From Thermoplasmata archaeon (lineage in GTDB: Archaea > Thermoplasmatota > Thermoplasmata > Thermoplasmatales > Thermoplasmataceae), in NCBI GenBank assembly GCA_021792045.1, contig JAJYVJ010000033.1:1-15439 (forward strand): DNA of 15,439 bases, given 5' to 3'. This document shows positions 1 to 6,883 of the stretch, one piece after another; the stretch's first letter is position 1; every line of letters begins with the position of its first letter. The notes below the pieces were generated by a model. It saw nothing but the letters and a program-made list of their open reading frames with translations, ran no database searches and was not told the DNA's origin. The translations under genes were made by a program, and so were the position numbers.

Positions 1-339
1 GTTGTCTCTGACGATGCACTGGCGAATATAAAGAAATCTAAGCAGGCGTTATTTTTCCTTGCGACGGTTAATCTGTGGGACGATGTTATGAGATCAAAGA
101 ATAGCGTCAACGTTAGGGCCGGTAGAGGAAAGATGAGAGGCAGAACTTACAAACAGGCTAAAAGCGTACTTATTGTTGGAACCGAAAGGAAGGATCTCGA
201 CGTATTCTCGTCTCTTCCCGGGGTTGATATTGCCACGATTGAGGGGCTGAGCATAAAGAAGCTTGCTCCAGGCGGTGTTGGCGGTCGTTTGACAGTCTTT
301 ACGGAGTCTGCCTTGAAGAAACTTTCAGAGGTGAAATGA
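1..339 (+). CDS. rpl4: 50S ribosomal protein L4 (uL4), 3' part only
   Basis: The reading frame is open from the first base of the window, so only the last 112 residues are present; the N-terminal part lies upstream. L4 binds 23S rRNA and has a long loop that lines the peptide exit tunnel. The C-terminal half is recognisable from VVSDD, LWDDV, RAGRGKMRGR and, near the end, PGGVGGRLTVF, all typical of the archaeal/eukaryotic family. The ATG at 88 begins an internal methionine inside conserved sequence and is not the true start. The stop TGA at 337-339 overlaps the L23 start region, and an SD (GAGGTGA, 328-334) for L23 lies inside the last codons. The family assignment is secure. Confidence 0.96.
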   Translation, partial: VVSDDALANIKKSKQALFFLATVNLWDDVMRSKNSVNVRAGRGKMRGRTYKQAKSVLIVGTERKDLDVFSSLPGVDIATIEGLSIKKLAPGGVGGRLTVFTESALKKLSEVK

Positions 340-587
340 TGGACGTAATACTGAGACCGATTGCTACAGAAAAGACAATGCTGCAAACCGAGAATGAAAA
401 TAAGCTTTCATTCCTGGTTCTAAAGAAGAGCACAAAAAAAGAGATAAAGGATGAGATAGAGAAAAAATTCTCTGTTAAGGTTAGTTCTATAAATACCGTC
501 ATTACGAAGGACGGTAAGAAGGCGATAGTTACTTTGACGGAAGATTTTTCTGCCGATGAAATAGCAGGCAGGATAGGTATATTCTGA
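339..587 (+). CDS. rpl23: 50S ribosomal protein L23 (uL23)
   Basis: L23 is a small 23S rRNA-binding protein beside the exit tunnel, where signal recognition particle and translocon dock. The product is 82 residues, normal for archaea. It begins MDVILRPIATEK, matching the family motif (I.RP..TEK), and ends in the usual beta-strand sequence with VSSINTVITKDGKKAIVTL. Two tandem ATG codons occur at 336 and 339. I chose 339 because the SD GAGGTGA (328-334) then has 4-nt spacing, as at other junctions here, against 1 nt for 336. L4 ends at 339, so the genes overlap by 1 nt (4 nt if 336 is used) and are probably translationally coupled. Confidence 0.95.
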   Translation: MDVILRPIATEKTMLQTENENKLSFLVLKKSTKKEIKDEIEKKFSVKVSSINTVITKDGKKAIVTLTEDFSADEIAGRIGIF

Positions 588-595
588 GGTGAAAT

Positions 596-1288
596 ATGGG
601 AAAGCGTATAACTCCAAGAAGGCGAGGAAAGGGGGGGCTTGTATATAGGAGCCCAAGTCATCGTCATATTGGTAAGATTGAGAATCTGTCCACCGGACAG
701 TACAAGGTAAAAGATATCGTGCATGCTCCAGGAAGGAATGCACCAGTTATGTTGCTCCAGGATGGGAACAACAAGAACCACATGACTCTGGCCTTCAACG
801 GGGTATTTGTTGGTCAGGATATAGTCATGGATGATCCATCAAGAATAGACAGGGGATCGACCATTGAGCTTGGCCAGATACCTGATGGCGAATATGTGTA
901 TAACATAGAAAGTTTCCCCGGAGATGGTGGAAAATTCTGCAGGACGGCCGGTGCTGCGGCCCTGGTTGTAGGGCATGGCGAGCAGGTTTCTATAAAGTTG
1001 CCGTCAGGAAAATTAAGACTTTTTAGTCCTATGTGCAAGGCTACTGTAGGAAGAGTTGCAGGATCCGGTTTGACAACAAAACCAATTCTTAAGGCCGGAA
1101 CTCATATTCATTATTTGAGAAGCAAGGCCAAGCGTCCATACACTGTAAGAGGTGTCGCCATGAATGCGATAAATCATCCGCATGGCGGAGGCAATCATCA
1201 GCATGTTGGTCGTCCATCAACTGTAGGGCGGGGAACACCGCCGGGAAGAAAGGTTGGGAGACTATCTCCTCAGAGGAGGAATAAGTAA
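596..1288 (+). CDS. rpl2: 50S ribosomal protein L2 (uL2)
   Basis: L2 is a 23S rRNA-binding protein near the peptidyl-transferase centre, needed for subunit association. The 230-residue product carries the N-terminal basic start ([11 protein letters not shown]), a central OB/SH3-like region with HAPGRNAPV and the conserved C-terminal [10 protein letters not shown] segment (residues 194-203). That segment includes the histidines placed near the catalytic centre in known structures. The length suits archaea. An SD (GAGGTGA, 586-592) overlaps the L23 stop and has 3-nt spacing to the ATG. The stop shares one base with the S19 start (TAATG). Confidence 0.97.
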   Translation: MGKRITPRRRGKGGLVYRSPSHRHIGKIENLSTGQYKVKDIVHAPGRNAPVMLLQDGNNKNHMTLAFNGVFVGQDIVMDDPSRIDRGSTIELGQIPDGEYVYNIESFPGDGGKFCRTAGAAALVVGHGEQVSIKLPSGKLRLFSPMCKATVGRVAGSGLTTKPILKAGTHIHYLRSKAKRPYTVRGVAMNAINHPHGGGNHQHVGRPSTVGRGTPPGRKVGRLSPQRRNK

Positions 1289-1746
1289 TGGCACAAAATA
1301 AACAGGCATCAGTAAAGTCCATAAAACGAAGGGCAAGAAAGTCACAGAAAGTTGTGATGGGAAGGGCAAGAGAATTTACTTACCGAGGCTACACTCTGGA
1401 AGAGCTGAAGAAAATGCCGATGGCTAAGCTCGTTGAACTGCTCCCATCCAGAGCCAGAAGGTCTCTGCTGAGAGAGAATAACCATGATCAAGGCGTGTTG
1501 TTCAAAAAGCTTTCCCTTGAGAGCATTTCCCACCTGAAAACTCACGTTAGGGACGCAATAATAATTCCTGCATTTGTTGGCAAAGTCGTAGAAGTGTATA
1601 ACGGAAATTCCTACACCAGGTTTGAGATAAAACCCGAGATGATTGGGCATTATCTCGGAGAGTTCTCCATGACAAGGAAAGAAGTAAAGCACTCTGGTCC
1701 GGGAGTCGGTGCAACCAGATCTTCAAAGTTCATGCCGTTGAAGTGA
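1288..1746 (+). CDS. rps19: 30S ribosomal protein S19 (uS19)
   Basis: S19 sits in the head of the small subunit near the A-site finger, with S13. The 152-residue product has the archaeal/eukaryotic long form. An N-terminal basic segment is followed by FTYRGYTLEEL, then SRARRSLLR, the core THVRDAIIIPAFVGKVVEVYNG in pieces from about residue 85, and the C-terminal signature HYLGEFSMTRK followed by GPGVGATRSSKF. The start is fixed by an SD (GAGGAGG, 1273-1279) inside the last L2 codons, and the ATG overlaps the L2 stop by one base. A 7-nt gap leads to L22. Confidence 0.96.
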   Translation: MAQNKQASVKSIKRRARKSQKVVMGRAREFTYRGYTLEELKKMPMAKLVELLPSRARRSLLRENNHDQGVLFKKLSLESISHLKTHVRDAIIIPAFVGKVVEVYNGNSYTRFEIKPEMIGHYLGEFSMTRKEVKHSGPGVGATRSSKFMPLK

Positions 1747-1753
1747 TGTTAAA

Positions 1754-2203
1754 ATGAAAGGTTACTCAATTAATGAAATTCCGGAGCATTCTTCCAAGGG
1801 AAGGCTCTACGAACAGGACGTATCACTAAAAGATGCAGTCAACGTAGCGCACTTTTTAAGGGGGCTGAACCTGCAGGTTGCAAAAGACACGCTTGATCTC
1901 GTAATAGAAAAGAAAAAACCAGTTCCTTATTTTAGGTACCTGGATTCCGTGTCTCACAAGAAGGCTGTAGGTCCGGGAAGATATCCAATAAAGACCGCCA
2001 GAGCTTTCATGAAATTATTGGCTAACGTTGAATCCAATGCCGAATTTAATGGTCTTAATACGGACAATTTGAAAATTGTTCACGTTGCGGCATCAAAGGG
2101 TAGAATGATCAAGAAGTACCTGCCAAAGGCGCAGGGACGATCCGGAGCATCATTCAAGGATCTCGTGAACCTGGAGATTGTGGTACAGGAGGAAGAGGAA
2201 TGA
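1754..2203 (+). CDS. rpl22: 50S ribosomal protein L22 (uL22)
   Basis: L22 contacts all 23S rRNA domains and lines the exit tunnel with a beta-hairpin. The 149-residue product matches the archaeal form: an N-terminal [16 protein letters not shown], then [12 protein letters not shown], the conserved [21 protein letters not shown] and a C-terminal [22 protein letters not shown] hairpin region (quoted in part). It ends in an acidic VVQEEEE. The upstream GTGA of the S19 stop region is a weak SD. The stop overlaps the S3 start as ATGA, suggesting coupled translation. Confidence 0.95.
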   Translation: MKGYSINEIPEHSSKGRLYEQDVSLKDAVNVAHFLRGLNLQVAKDTLDLVIEKKKPVPYFRYLDSVSHKKAVGPGRYPIKTARAFMKLLANVESNAEFNGLNTDNLKIVHVAASKGRMIKKYLPKAQGRSGASFKDLVNLEIVVQEEEE

Positions 2204-2922
2204 AGGAAAGAAAATTCATATCAAATTCAGTTAATAAATTGCTTATATCTGAATATATAAAAAGGCAGACAGACGAAGCAGGCTATGGTGGGATGGAGAT
2301 GAAACGCACACCATTCGGAACCAACATAGCTCTCTATGTGAACAAGCCCGGGCTGGTTATCGGGCATCGCGGTTCAAGAGTGCAGGCCATCACATCGTAT
2401 CTGGAGACAAAATATAAGGTGGAGAGCCCACAAATAGAGGTCAAGGAAATCAGCAACCCGGATCTTAATCCTCAGGTTGTTTCCAAGAAGATTGCTCTGT
2501 CACTCGAAAAAGGATGGCACTACAGAAAAGCGGGCAATACGTCCCTGAGAAGAATAATCGACAGCGGTTCAAAGGGAGTTATGATACGAATCGGAGGAAA
2601 GATATCAGGAGAGAGGGCAAGGTCCCAGAAATTCATGTACGGTTCAGTCAAATATTCCGGTGAACCCGGAAGAATTGGAATGGCAGTCGGGTATTCACAG
2701 GCAAAGTTGAAACTTGGTATAATTGGTGTCAGGGTATCAATGCTTAAGGGCGATTACAAGCTTCCAGATAAGATAAATCCAGTGATTAAGATAGAGGCAC
2801 CACCAAAGCCTATCGAAACTAAAGAGCCGGAAGTTAATAGTGGCGTGGATAAAGTAGAGGAGGAAAAAAATGGAACTGCGAGCGAAGGAAATAAGGCAGA
2901 TGAATCAAAAGGAAATCAATGA
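2200..2922 (+). CDS. rps3: 30S ribosomal protein S3 (uS3)
   Basis: S3 binds 16S rRNA in the subunit head and forms part of the mRNA entry channel. The 240-residue product has a type II KH domain with its GHRG loop at residues 55-58. The S3 C-terminal domain follows ([14 protein letters not shown], then [19 protein letters not shown]). From about residue 190 a hydrophilic, probably disordered tail begins, rich in Glu, Lys and Asn. The final 17 or so codons are read in another frame as the L29 N-terminus, a 53-nt overlap. The 4-nt overlap with L22 (ATGA) fixes the start. Family assignment is secure; the tail has no evident function. Confidence 0.96.
   Translation: MKERKFISNSVNKLLISEYIKRQTDEAGYGGMEMKRTPFGTNIALYVNKPGLVIGHRGSRVQAITSYLETKYKVESPQIEVKEISNPDLNPQVVSKKIALSLEKGWHYRKAGNTSLRRIIDSGSKGVMIRIGGKISGERARSQKFMYGSVKYSGEPGRIGMAVGYSQAKLKLGIIGVRVSMLKGDYKLPDKINPVIKIEAPPKPIETKEPEVNSGVDKVEEEKNGTASEGNKADESKGNQ
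2857..2863 (+). promoter_or_regulatory. Strong SD for L29 inside S3
   Basis: GAGGAGG lies 6 nt before the ATG at 2870. It supports initiation of L29 within the S3 coding region, not after the S3 stop. The site itself encodes glutamates of the S3 tail. Confidence 0.75.
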
Positions 2923-3073
2923 ACGACTCGATGCTCTCAAGGATTCGTTGCTGAAGGAGCGTGCATCCGTGGCCATGGGTGGAGCACCGAAGAATCCCGG
3001 TAAGATCAGGTCTCTAAGAAGACAGATCGCGCGAATCATGACTGTAGAGTCGGAGGGCAAAAGAAATGAGTGA
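2870..3073 (+). CDS. rpl29: 50S ribosomal protein L29 (uL29)
   Basis: L29 is a small two-helix 23S rRNA-binding protein at the exit site, next to L23. The 67-residue product shows the family pattern: an N-terminal helix beginning [16 protein letters not shown], a conserved turn ([11 protein letters not shown]) and the C-terminal basic helix [10 protein letters not shown]. The start is set by homology to the family opening (K.REL or KAKEIR) and by the SD at 2857-2863. It therefore begins 53 nt inside S3 in a different frame. The 3' end overlaps aIF1 by 8 nt. Confidence 0.94.
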   Translation: MELRAKEIRQMNQKEINERLDALKDSLLKERASVAMGGAPKNPGKIRSLRRQIARIMTVESEGKRNE

Positions 3074-3365
3074 TAAGGATTTCACGGGTCTTCCGAAAGA
3101 ATTGCGCCCCTGGGAAGGATTTTCAAGGGATTCCCAGACTATCAGGGTAAGCGTTGATAAGAGAAGATACGGAAAGACCATGACGATAATCGAAGGCATC
3201 GATCCCAAATCAGAGAACATCAAGGATATCGCGAAGGAACTAAAGAGAAAGGTCGCTTCCGGGGGTACTGTCAAGGATGGAAAGACGATCGAACTTCAGG
3301 GAGACCACAGGGATACCGTGAAGAAGTATCTGGAAGGTATGGGATTTAAAATAGAGGCAGTTTAG
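3066..3365 (+). CDS. sui1: Translation initiation factor aIF1 (SUI1 family)
   Basis: This is the archaeal homologue of eukaryotic eIF1. It binds the small subunit near the P site and guards start-codon selection. The product is 99 residues, normal for the family. Visible SUI1 features are the basic beta-strand with RRYGKTMTIIEG (about residues 33-44), KELKRKVASGGTVKDGKTIELQGD (quoted from about 57 in pieces) and a C-terminal KKYLEGMGFKI. The motif SGGTVKDG followed by IELQGDHR is the family hallmark. It sits between L29 and the RNase P protein, the usual archaeal order. It overlaps L29 by 8 nt and is 1 nt from the next gene. Confidence 0.94.
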   Translation: MSDKDFTGLPKELRPWEGFSRDSQTIRVSVDKRRYGKTMTIIEGIDPKSENIKDIAKELKRKVASGGTVKDGKTIELQGDHRDTVKKYLEGMGFKIEAV

Positions 3366-3366
3366 A

Positions 3367-3681
3367 ATGAGAGCAGAAGATTACATCAAAGAATTCATCG
3401 GTTCAAGGGTTGTTGTTAAAAAACATGACAATAAACTTTACGAAAATATACAGGGAGAGGTCATTGACGAGACATACCATACATTCCTTGTAGATTCAAA
3501 CGGGAAGAGGAGGATCATACCCAAGGATCACGGTGTTTTCATATTTGCCACAGAGACAGAGACTTTTGAGATTCAGGGAGCGCTCATTGACATGAGGCCA
3601 GAAGATCGTCTGAAAAACATGAGAAAGTTCAAGATAATTGAAGAAAGAGGTCATAATAATGGTTCGAAATATTGGAATTGA
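3367..3681 (+). CDS. rnp1: RNase P protein component 1 (Rpp29/Pop4)
   Basis: This is the archaeal Rpp29 subunit of RNase P, which processes the 5' end of pre-tRNA. It works with Rpp21 near the RNA specificity domain. The 104-residue product has the Sm-like barrel pattern: FIGSRVVVKKHDNKLYENIQG at the start (cited in part), GEVIDETYHTFLV, RRIIPKDHGVFIF, then the C-terminal RPEDRLKNMRKF helix. The DxTxHTF and KDxxVF motifs are characteristic. Its position between aIF1 and S17 is conserved in archaea. The last 23 nt overlap the S17 start, so S17 translation probably depends on this gene being read. Confidence 0.93.
   Translation: MRAEDYIKEFIGSRVVVKKHDNKLYENIQGEVIDETYHTFLVDSNGKRRIIPKDHGVFIFATETETFEIQGALIDMRPEDRLKNMRKFKIIEERGHNNGSKYWN
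3647..3651 (+). promoter_or_regulatory. SD that decides the S17 start
   Basis: GAGGT lies 7 nt before the ATG at 3659, inside the Rpp29 gene. It favours that ATG over an in-frame TTG at 3638, which has no SD and would add seven residues foreign to S17. Confidence 0.6.
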
Positions 3682-3985
3682 AGTTGTGCCACCAGCGGTG
3701 GAATGCAAAGATCCAAAGTGTCCATTTCATGGAAACTTAAAGATCAGGGGACAGATTCTCACCGGAGTCGTGAAATCATCCAGAATGATTTCAAGCGCGA
3801 CCGTGGAAAGAATATACAAGAGAGATCTTAAGAAATATGAGCGAAAGGAAACCAGGATATCCAGGTATCACGTTCATGTTCCAGGATGCATAAAGGTATC
3901 TCCTGGAGACAGAGTAAGAATTGCTGAATGCCGGAAACTGGCAAAGACCATATCATATGTTGTTGTGGAGAAGATAGGACTATGA
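3659..3985 (+). CDS. rps17: 30S ribosomal protein S17 (uS17)
   Basis: S17 is a primary 16S rRNA-binding protein of the small-subunit body. The 108-residue product begins MVRNIGIEVVPP and carries the archaeal/eukaryotic ECxxxxCPFHG element (C16 and C21 here). The OB-fold core follows: RGQILTGVVKSSRM, then RISRYHVHVPGCIKVSPGDRV and CRKLAKTISYVVVE, cited in pieces. An in-frame TTG 21 nt upstream was rejected because the SD and the family start both point to 3659. The gene overlaps Rpp29 by 23 nt and L14 by 4 nt (ATGA). Confidence 0.95.
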   Translation: MVRNIGIEVVPPAVECKDPKCPFHGNLKIRGQILTGVVKSSRMISSATVERIYKRDLKKYERKETRISRYHVHVPGCIKVSPGDRVRIAECRKLAKTISYVVVEKIGL

Positions 3986-4380
3986 AAGGTATTGCTGGCA
4001 GACAACAGAGAGGACTCCCACTCGGAGCGGTGATGCAATGTGCGGATAACAGTGGTGCCAAGAGCGTGAGCCTTATTGGTGTAAAGGCTTACCACGGTGT
4101 CGCTAGAAGAATCCCTGCGGCTGGCGTTGGAGACATGTTCATGGCAAGTGTAAAAAAAGGCACTCCTGAGATGAGGAGCAAGGTTGTTTATGCCGTAGTC
4201 ATAAGGCAAAGACGCCCCTACAGGAGACCTGACGGTTCAATGGTGGAGTTCGAAGAGAACGCAGCAGTTCTTGTGACTCCGGACGGTGAAGTTCGTGGCT
4301 CTGAAATAAAAGGTCCAGTAGCAAAGGAGGCAGCAGAGAGATGGCCGAGGATAGCTGCCATAGCCTCGGCTATAGTTTAG
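3982..4380 (+). CDS. rpl14: 50S ribosomal protein L14 (uL14)
   Basis: L14 is a 23S rRNA-binding protein at the subunit interface. The 132-residue product begins MKGIAGRQQRGLPLG and contains the family core: MQCADNSGAKSVSLI, RRIPAAGVGDMFMASVKKG (in part), VVYAVVIRQRRPYRRPDG, FEENAAVLV and a C-terminal GPVAKEAAERWPRIA. The frame stays open to an earlier ATG at 3928. That would add 18 residues out of line with the family, while the ATG at 3982 overlaps the S17 stop as ATGA, the common coupling arrangement here. Confidence 0.96.
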   Translation: MKGIAGRQQRGLPLGAVMQCADNSGAKSVSLIGVKAYHGVARRIPAAGVGDMFMASVKKGTPEMRSKVVYAVVIRQRRPYRRPDGSMVEFEENAAVLVTPDGEVRGSEIKGPVAKEAAERWPRIAAIASAIV

Positions 4381-4389
4381 GTGATTGAA

Positions 4390-5094
4390 ATGATGAATTA
4401 CGTTGATGTTGCAGTTAGTAAGGAACTCAGAAAGAAGTACGATATACGATCCATTCCAATCTGCAAAGGGGACATAGTTAAGATCAAGTCAGGAAAATTG
4501 AAAGGGGAAGGTGGAAAGGTTATAAATGTCGATCATTCGAATGGCCTCATCTCGGTTGAAGGTGTCACCTCAACAAAGGCTGACGGGAAACAGAAAGAGA
4601 GGAAGATGAAGCCCCAAAAGCTCGTAATAACTAAGATAGACTTTACCAGGCAGGAGCGCCTTGATCGGATCAGAAGAGTTGCTCAGATGAAGAATTTCAC
4701 AATCACGGAACCGACGCCTGAGGAACTTGCGCCAGAACCTGAGGAAAAGCCTGCAGAACCATCGGAGATTGTTGAAACTTCGCAGGAACCATCTGCATTG
4801 GGAGATACCAACATGGGAGAAGCGGAGCCGGAGAGTTCTGAAGCAAGTGAGACGGCCATGGAATCAAATGAGTCTGAGGATGAATTGGCGGAAAAGGAAG
4901 AATTATCTCTACCAGACGAAGAAACAGAAGTAGATTCTTCAGTTAAGGACACCTCTGATACTGAGAGTAAGAAGACTGCCAAGAAATCCACATCCAGATC
5001 AAGAAAGAAGCCGGAAACGGCAGAAGATTCTGATAAGGCTGAAGAAACTGCACCAAAAAAAGGGGGGCGAAAGAAAGTTGATAAACAAGACTAA
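4390..5094 (+). CDS. rpl24: 50S ribosomal protein L24 (uL24) with long charged C-terminal tail
   Basis: L24 is an assembly-initiator protein that binds the 5' end of 23S rRNA. Residues 1-105 are normal L24. A basic KELRKKYDIRSIPI is followed by the KOW motif (KGDIVKIKSGKLKGEGGKV, about 26-44), then SVEGVT and an archaeal RQERLDRIRR helix. Archaeal L24 usually ends near 120 residues. Here 234 residues are encoded: 107-193 carry 32 Asp/Glu and only 3 Lys/Arg, then 194-234 carry 15 Lys/Arg with Ser/Thr, ending KKGGRKKVDKQD. The tail is predicted disordered. The start is the ATG 5 nt after AGGTGA (4379-4384); ATG at 4393 and GTG at 4381 are alternatives. The last 17 nt overlap S4e. Confidence 0.92.
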   Translation: MMNYVDVAVSKELRKKYDIRSIPICKGDIVKIKSGKLKGEGGKVINVDHSNGLISVEGVTSTKADGKQKERKMKPQKLVITKIDFTRQERLDRIRRVAQMKNFTITEPTPEELAPEPEEKPAEPSEIVETSQEPSALGDTNMGEAEPESSEASETAMESNESEDELAEKEELSLPDEETEVDSSVKDTSDTESKKTAKKSTSRSRKKPETAEDSDKAEETAPKKGGRKKVDKQD

Positions 5095-5788
5095 GAGACT
5101 TGATGCATCGAGATCATTGAAGCTGCCGAGGAAGAAGTATTTCTGGGCACCTACATCTCTACCAGGAAAGCACAGTAGGGAGAATTCCATGCCTATACTT
5201 ATAGCTCTGAGGGACTATCTGAAATTTGGAGACAAGGAAAGGGAAGTCTCGAGGATACTAAACGGCAGATCTGTGCTCGTTGATGGCAAGGCCGTAAAAA
5301 AGAGGAGAGTTGGTATCGGTCTGATGGATGTGATCACCATAACTCCACTTGGTTCTTCGTACAGGGTTCTGCTGGATGAGCGAGGCAAGCTAATCCTGAG
5401 AAGGGAAAACGAGGAGGCAAAGAAATTAAAGCCCCTGAAGGTCATGAATAAAGTGACGATAAAGGGCGGTAAAACCCAGGTTGTTTTCCATGATGGAGAA
5501 ACGCTGCTTTCAGACGATAAAAATATCTCTACGGGTGATGTTGTAATAGTGTCTGTTCCTGAGAAGAAAATAGAGCACGTTCTGAAGATGCAAGCTGGAA
5601 GCAAAGCCTTTCTTGTCGGGGGCAACCATGTCGGGAAATTTGTAACAATAAAGAGTATAGAAGTCAAGAAATCCTCGTCAAGCAATCTTGTCCACTTCGA
5701 GGAAAATTTCTCCACAACGGCGGAAAATGTCTTCGTTGTCGGAAACCCAAAATACAGTTTCCCAGTCACGGAAGGTGAGATCGCATGA
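5078..5788 (+). CDS. rps4e: 30S ribosomal protein S4e (eS4), TTG start
   Basis: S4e is an archaeal/eukaryotic small-subunit protein in the body near 16S rRNA 5' domain helices. The 236-residue product shows KRLDASRSLKLPRKKYFW, then SLPGKHSRENSMPILIALRDYL and an S4-type RNA-binding segment (GRSVLVDGKAVKKRRVGIGLMDVI, about 63-86, cited in part). A KOW-like C-terminal region contains GGNHVGKFVTI near 182-192. The conserved N-terminus begins within a few residues of the TTG at 5078, and no ATG or GTG is available, so TTG is the likely start. A G-rich run at 5062-5067 is a poor but usable SD. Overlaps: 17 nt with L24, 4 nt (ATGA) with L5. Confidence 0.93.
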   Translation: MINKTKRLDASRSLKLPRKKYFWAPTSLPGKHSRENSMPILIALRDYLKFGDKEREVSRILNGRSVLVDGKAVKKRRVGIGLMDVITITPLGSSYRVLLDERGKLILRRENEEAKKLKPLKVMNKVTIKGGKTQVVFHDGETLLSDDKNISTGDVVIVSVPEKKIEHVLKMQAGSKAFLVGGNHVGKFVTIKSIEVKKSSSSNLVHFEENFSTTAENVFVVGNPKYSFPVTEGEIA

Positions 5789-6306
5789 CTGAAAAGAATC
5801 CAATGGGGGAAATAGTTATTGATAAGGTAGTCGTGAACATCGGTGTTGGTCAGGCTGGTGAGCGATTGGCACGGGCAGAGAAAGTTCTTGAGATGCTTAC
5901 AAACCATAAACCCGTCACAACGCATGCCAAGAAAACATTGAGGGATTTCAACATCCGAAAAGGATTGGAAATAGGCAAGAAGGTGACCCTGAGAAGGCAG
6001 GAAGCTGAAGACTTCGTTAACAGGGCCCTGTTTGCGAGAGATCGAAGAATTCCAGCTTACTCGTTTGATAGACAGGGAAACGCTCACTTCGGTGTTCCTG
6101 ATTACACGGACATGGAGAAGATGAAATATGATCCTGATATCGGCATATTCGGTTTTGATGTCTCCGTAGTGCTCAAGAGGCGCGGAGGCTACAGGCTCCA
6201 GAGAAGAAGAGTACAGTCTAGGCACGTTCCTAGAAGGATAAGAATTACGCCAGAAGAGGCTACAGAATTCATGGTGTCAAAATTCAATATAAACTTAGTA
6301 AGGTGA
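5785..6306 (+). CDS. rpl5: 50S ribosomal protein L5 (uL5)
   Basis: L5 binds 5S rRNA in the central protuberance and contacts P-site tRNA. The 173-residue product begins with the archaeal MTEKNPMGEIVIDKVVVNIGVG (in part). It continues with RAEKVLEMLTNHKPV, KVTLRRQEAEDFVNRAL, HFGVPDYTDMEKMKYDPDIG (in part) and FGFDVSVVLKRRGGYR, all typical. The start is supported by AGGTGA at 5773-5778 with 6-nt spacing and by the ATGA overlap with S4e. It is followed 4 nt later by the small S14 gene. Confidence 0.96.
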   Translation: MTEKNPMGEIVIDKVVVNIGVGQAGERLARAEKVLEMLTNHKPVTTHAKKTLRDFNIRKGLEIGKKVTLRRQEAEDFVNRALFARDRRIPAYSFDRQGNAHFGVPDYTDMEKMKYDPDIGIFGFDVSVVLKRRGGYRLQRRRVQSRHVPRRIRITPEEATEFMVSKFNINLVR

Positions 6307-6310
6307 ATAA

Positions 6311-6472
6311 ATGTCACAGGTTAAATTACAACCAAAGAAGAATTTCGGAAGGAAAGTCGGGTGCGTCAGATGCGGTCGCAAAAGAGGCATTGTTCGAAGA
6401 TACGGCATCAGGATGTGCCGCCAGTGCTTCAGGGAGACCGCAGCAGAGCTTGGCTTCAGGAAGTATAGTTGA
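6311..6472 (+). CDS. rps14: 30S ribosomal protein S14, zinc-ribbon type (uS14)
   Basis: S14 sits in the small-subunit head. This 53-residue protein is read from the ATG at 6311 to the TGA at 6470-6472. It has two CxxC pairs, CVRC (residues 18-21) and CRQC (36-39), which form the zinc-binding knuckle. Between them are [10 protein letters not shown] and IRM, and the C-terminus [13 protein letters not shown] is the archaeal signature. Length is normal for archaeal S14. AGGTGA (6301-6306) overlaps the L5 stop with 4-nt spacing. A longer out-of-frame ORF over the same region (6303-6485) has no family resemblance. Confidence 0.96.
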   Translation: MSQVKLQPKKNFGRKVGCVRCGRKRGIVRRYGIRMCRQCFRETAAELGFRKYS

Positions 6473-6481
6473 GGTGAAGAT

Positions 6482-6871
6482 ATGAGACACGATCCGCTGA
6501 ATGATATAATAAACTCCATAAAAAATGCGTCAAGAACGGGAAAGAGAGAGGTTGAAGCCGAACCAGCAGCAAGGCTTGTCGGAAAGGTACTAAAGGTAAT
6601 GCAAGACTATAACTACCTGAAGAGTTTCGAGGTTGTGGACGAGATGAGGGGCGGTAAATTCAAGATAGAGCTAAGCGACACGATCAACAACTGTGGCGTC
6701 ATAAGACCCAGGCTTCCTGTGAAGAAGAGCTCGCTGGAGCGTTACGAATCAAGATTTCTGCCTGCTCAGGATTTCGGTATCCTGATTCTCACAACGACTA
6801 AAGGCGTCATGAGCCATATAGAGGCGCGCAAGCAGGGACTTGGAGGGAAGCTCCTGGCTTACATTTATTAG
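6482..6871 (+). CDS. rps8: 30S ribosomal protein S8 (uS8)
   Basis: S8 is a primary 16S rRNA-binding protein of the central domain; homologues can repress the spc operon, but I see no evident operator here. The 129-residue product starts MRHDPLNDIINSIKNASRTG. It contains VGKVLKVMQDYNYLKSFEVV, GGKFKIELSDTINNCGVIRP and the C-terminal rRNA-binding pattern LILTTTKGVMSHIEARKQGLGGKLLAYIY (cited in pieces). The start is set by GAGGTGA (6471-6477), which overlaps the S14 stop with 4-nt spacing. The 12-nt gap to L6 is the largest between genes in the window. Confidence 0.96.
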   Translation: MRHDPLNDIINSIKNASRTGKREVEAEPAARLVGKVLKVMQDYNYLKSFEVVDEMRGGKFKIELSDTINNCGVIRPRLPVKKSSLERYESRFLPAQDFGILILTTTKGVMSHIEARKQGLGGKLLAYIY

Positions 6872-6883
6872 GGTGTTTAAAAA

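Noticed and set aside
2252..2264. TATA-like run (AATATATAAAAAG) early in S3
   Set aside because: It lies in conserved S3 coding sequence and is explained by Tyr, Ile and Lys codons; no start with suitable spacing follows other than in-frame S3 sequence.
3928..3981. Upstream in-frame start for L14
   Set aside because: It adds 18 residues foreign to L14; the ATG at 3982 overlaps the S17 stop as ATGA and matches the family start.
4727..4933. 68-codon + strand frame inside the L24 tail
   Set aside because: A shifted reading of the repetitive acidic tail; Arg/Asn-rich with no SD or family match.
4683..4991. 102-codon serine-rich frame on the minus strand
   Set aside because: It is the complement of the glutamate-rich L24 tail; the serine richness follows from the base composition.
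5215..6225. 336-codon open frame on the minus strand opposite S4e and L5
   Set aside because: It runs across two well-conserved ribosomal genes on the other strand, has no recognisable family, and its Ser/Leu/Phe-rich content is the expected mirror of Lys/Glu-rich coding.
6303..6485. 60-codon + strand frame over S14
   Set aside because: It is out of frame with the clear S14 zinc-ribbon protein (6311-6472) and has no family motifs.
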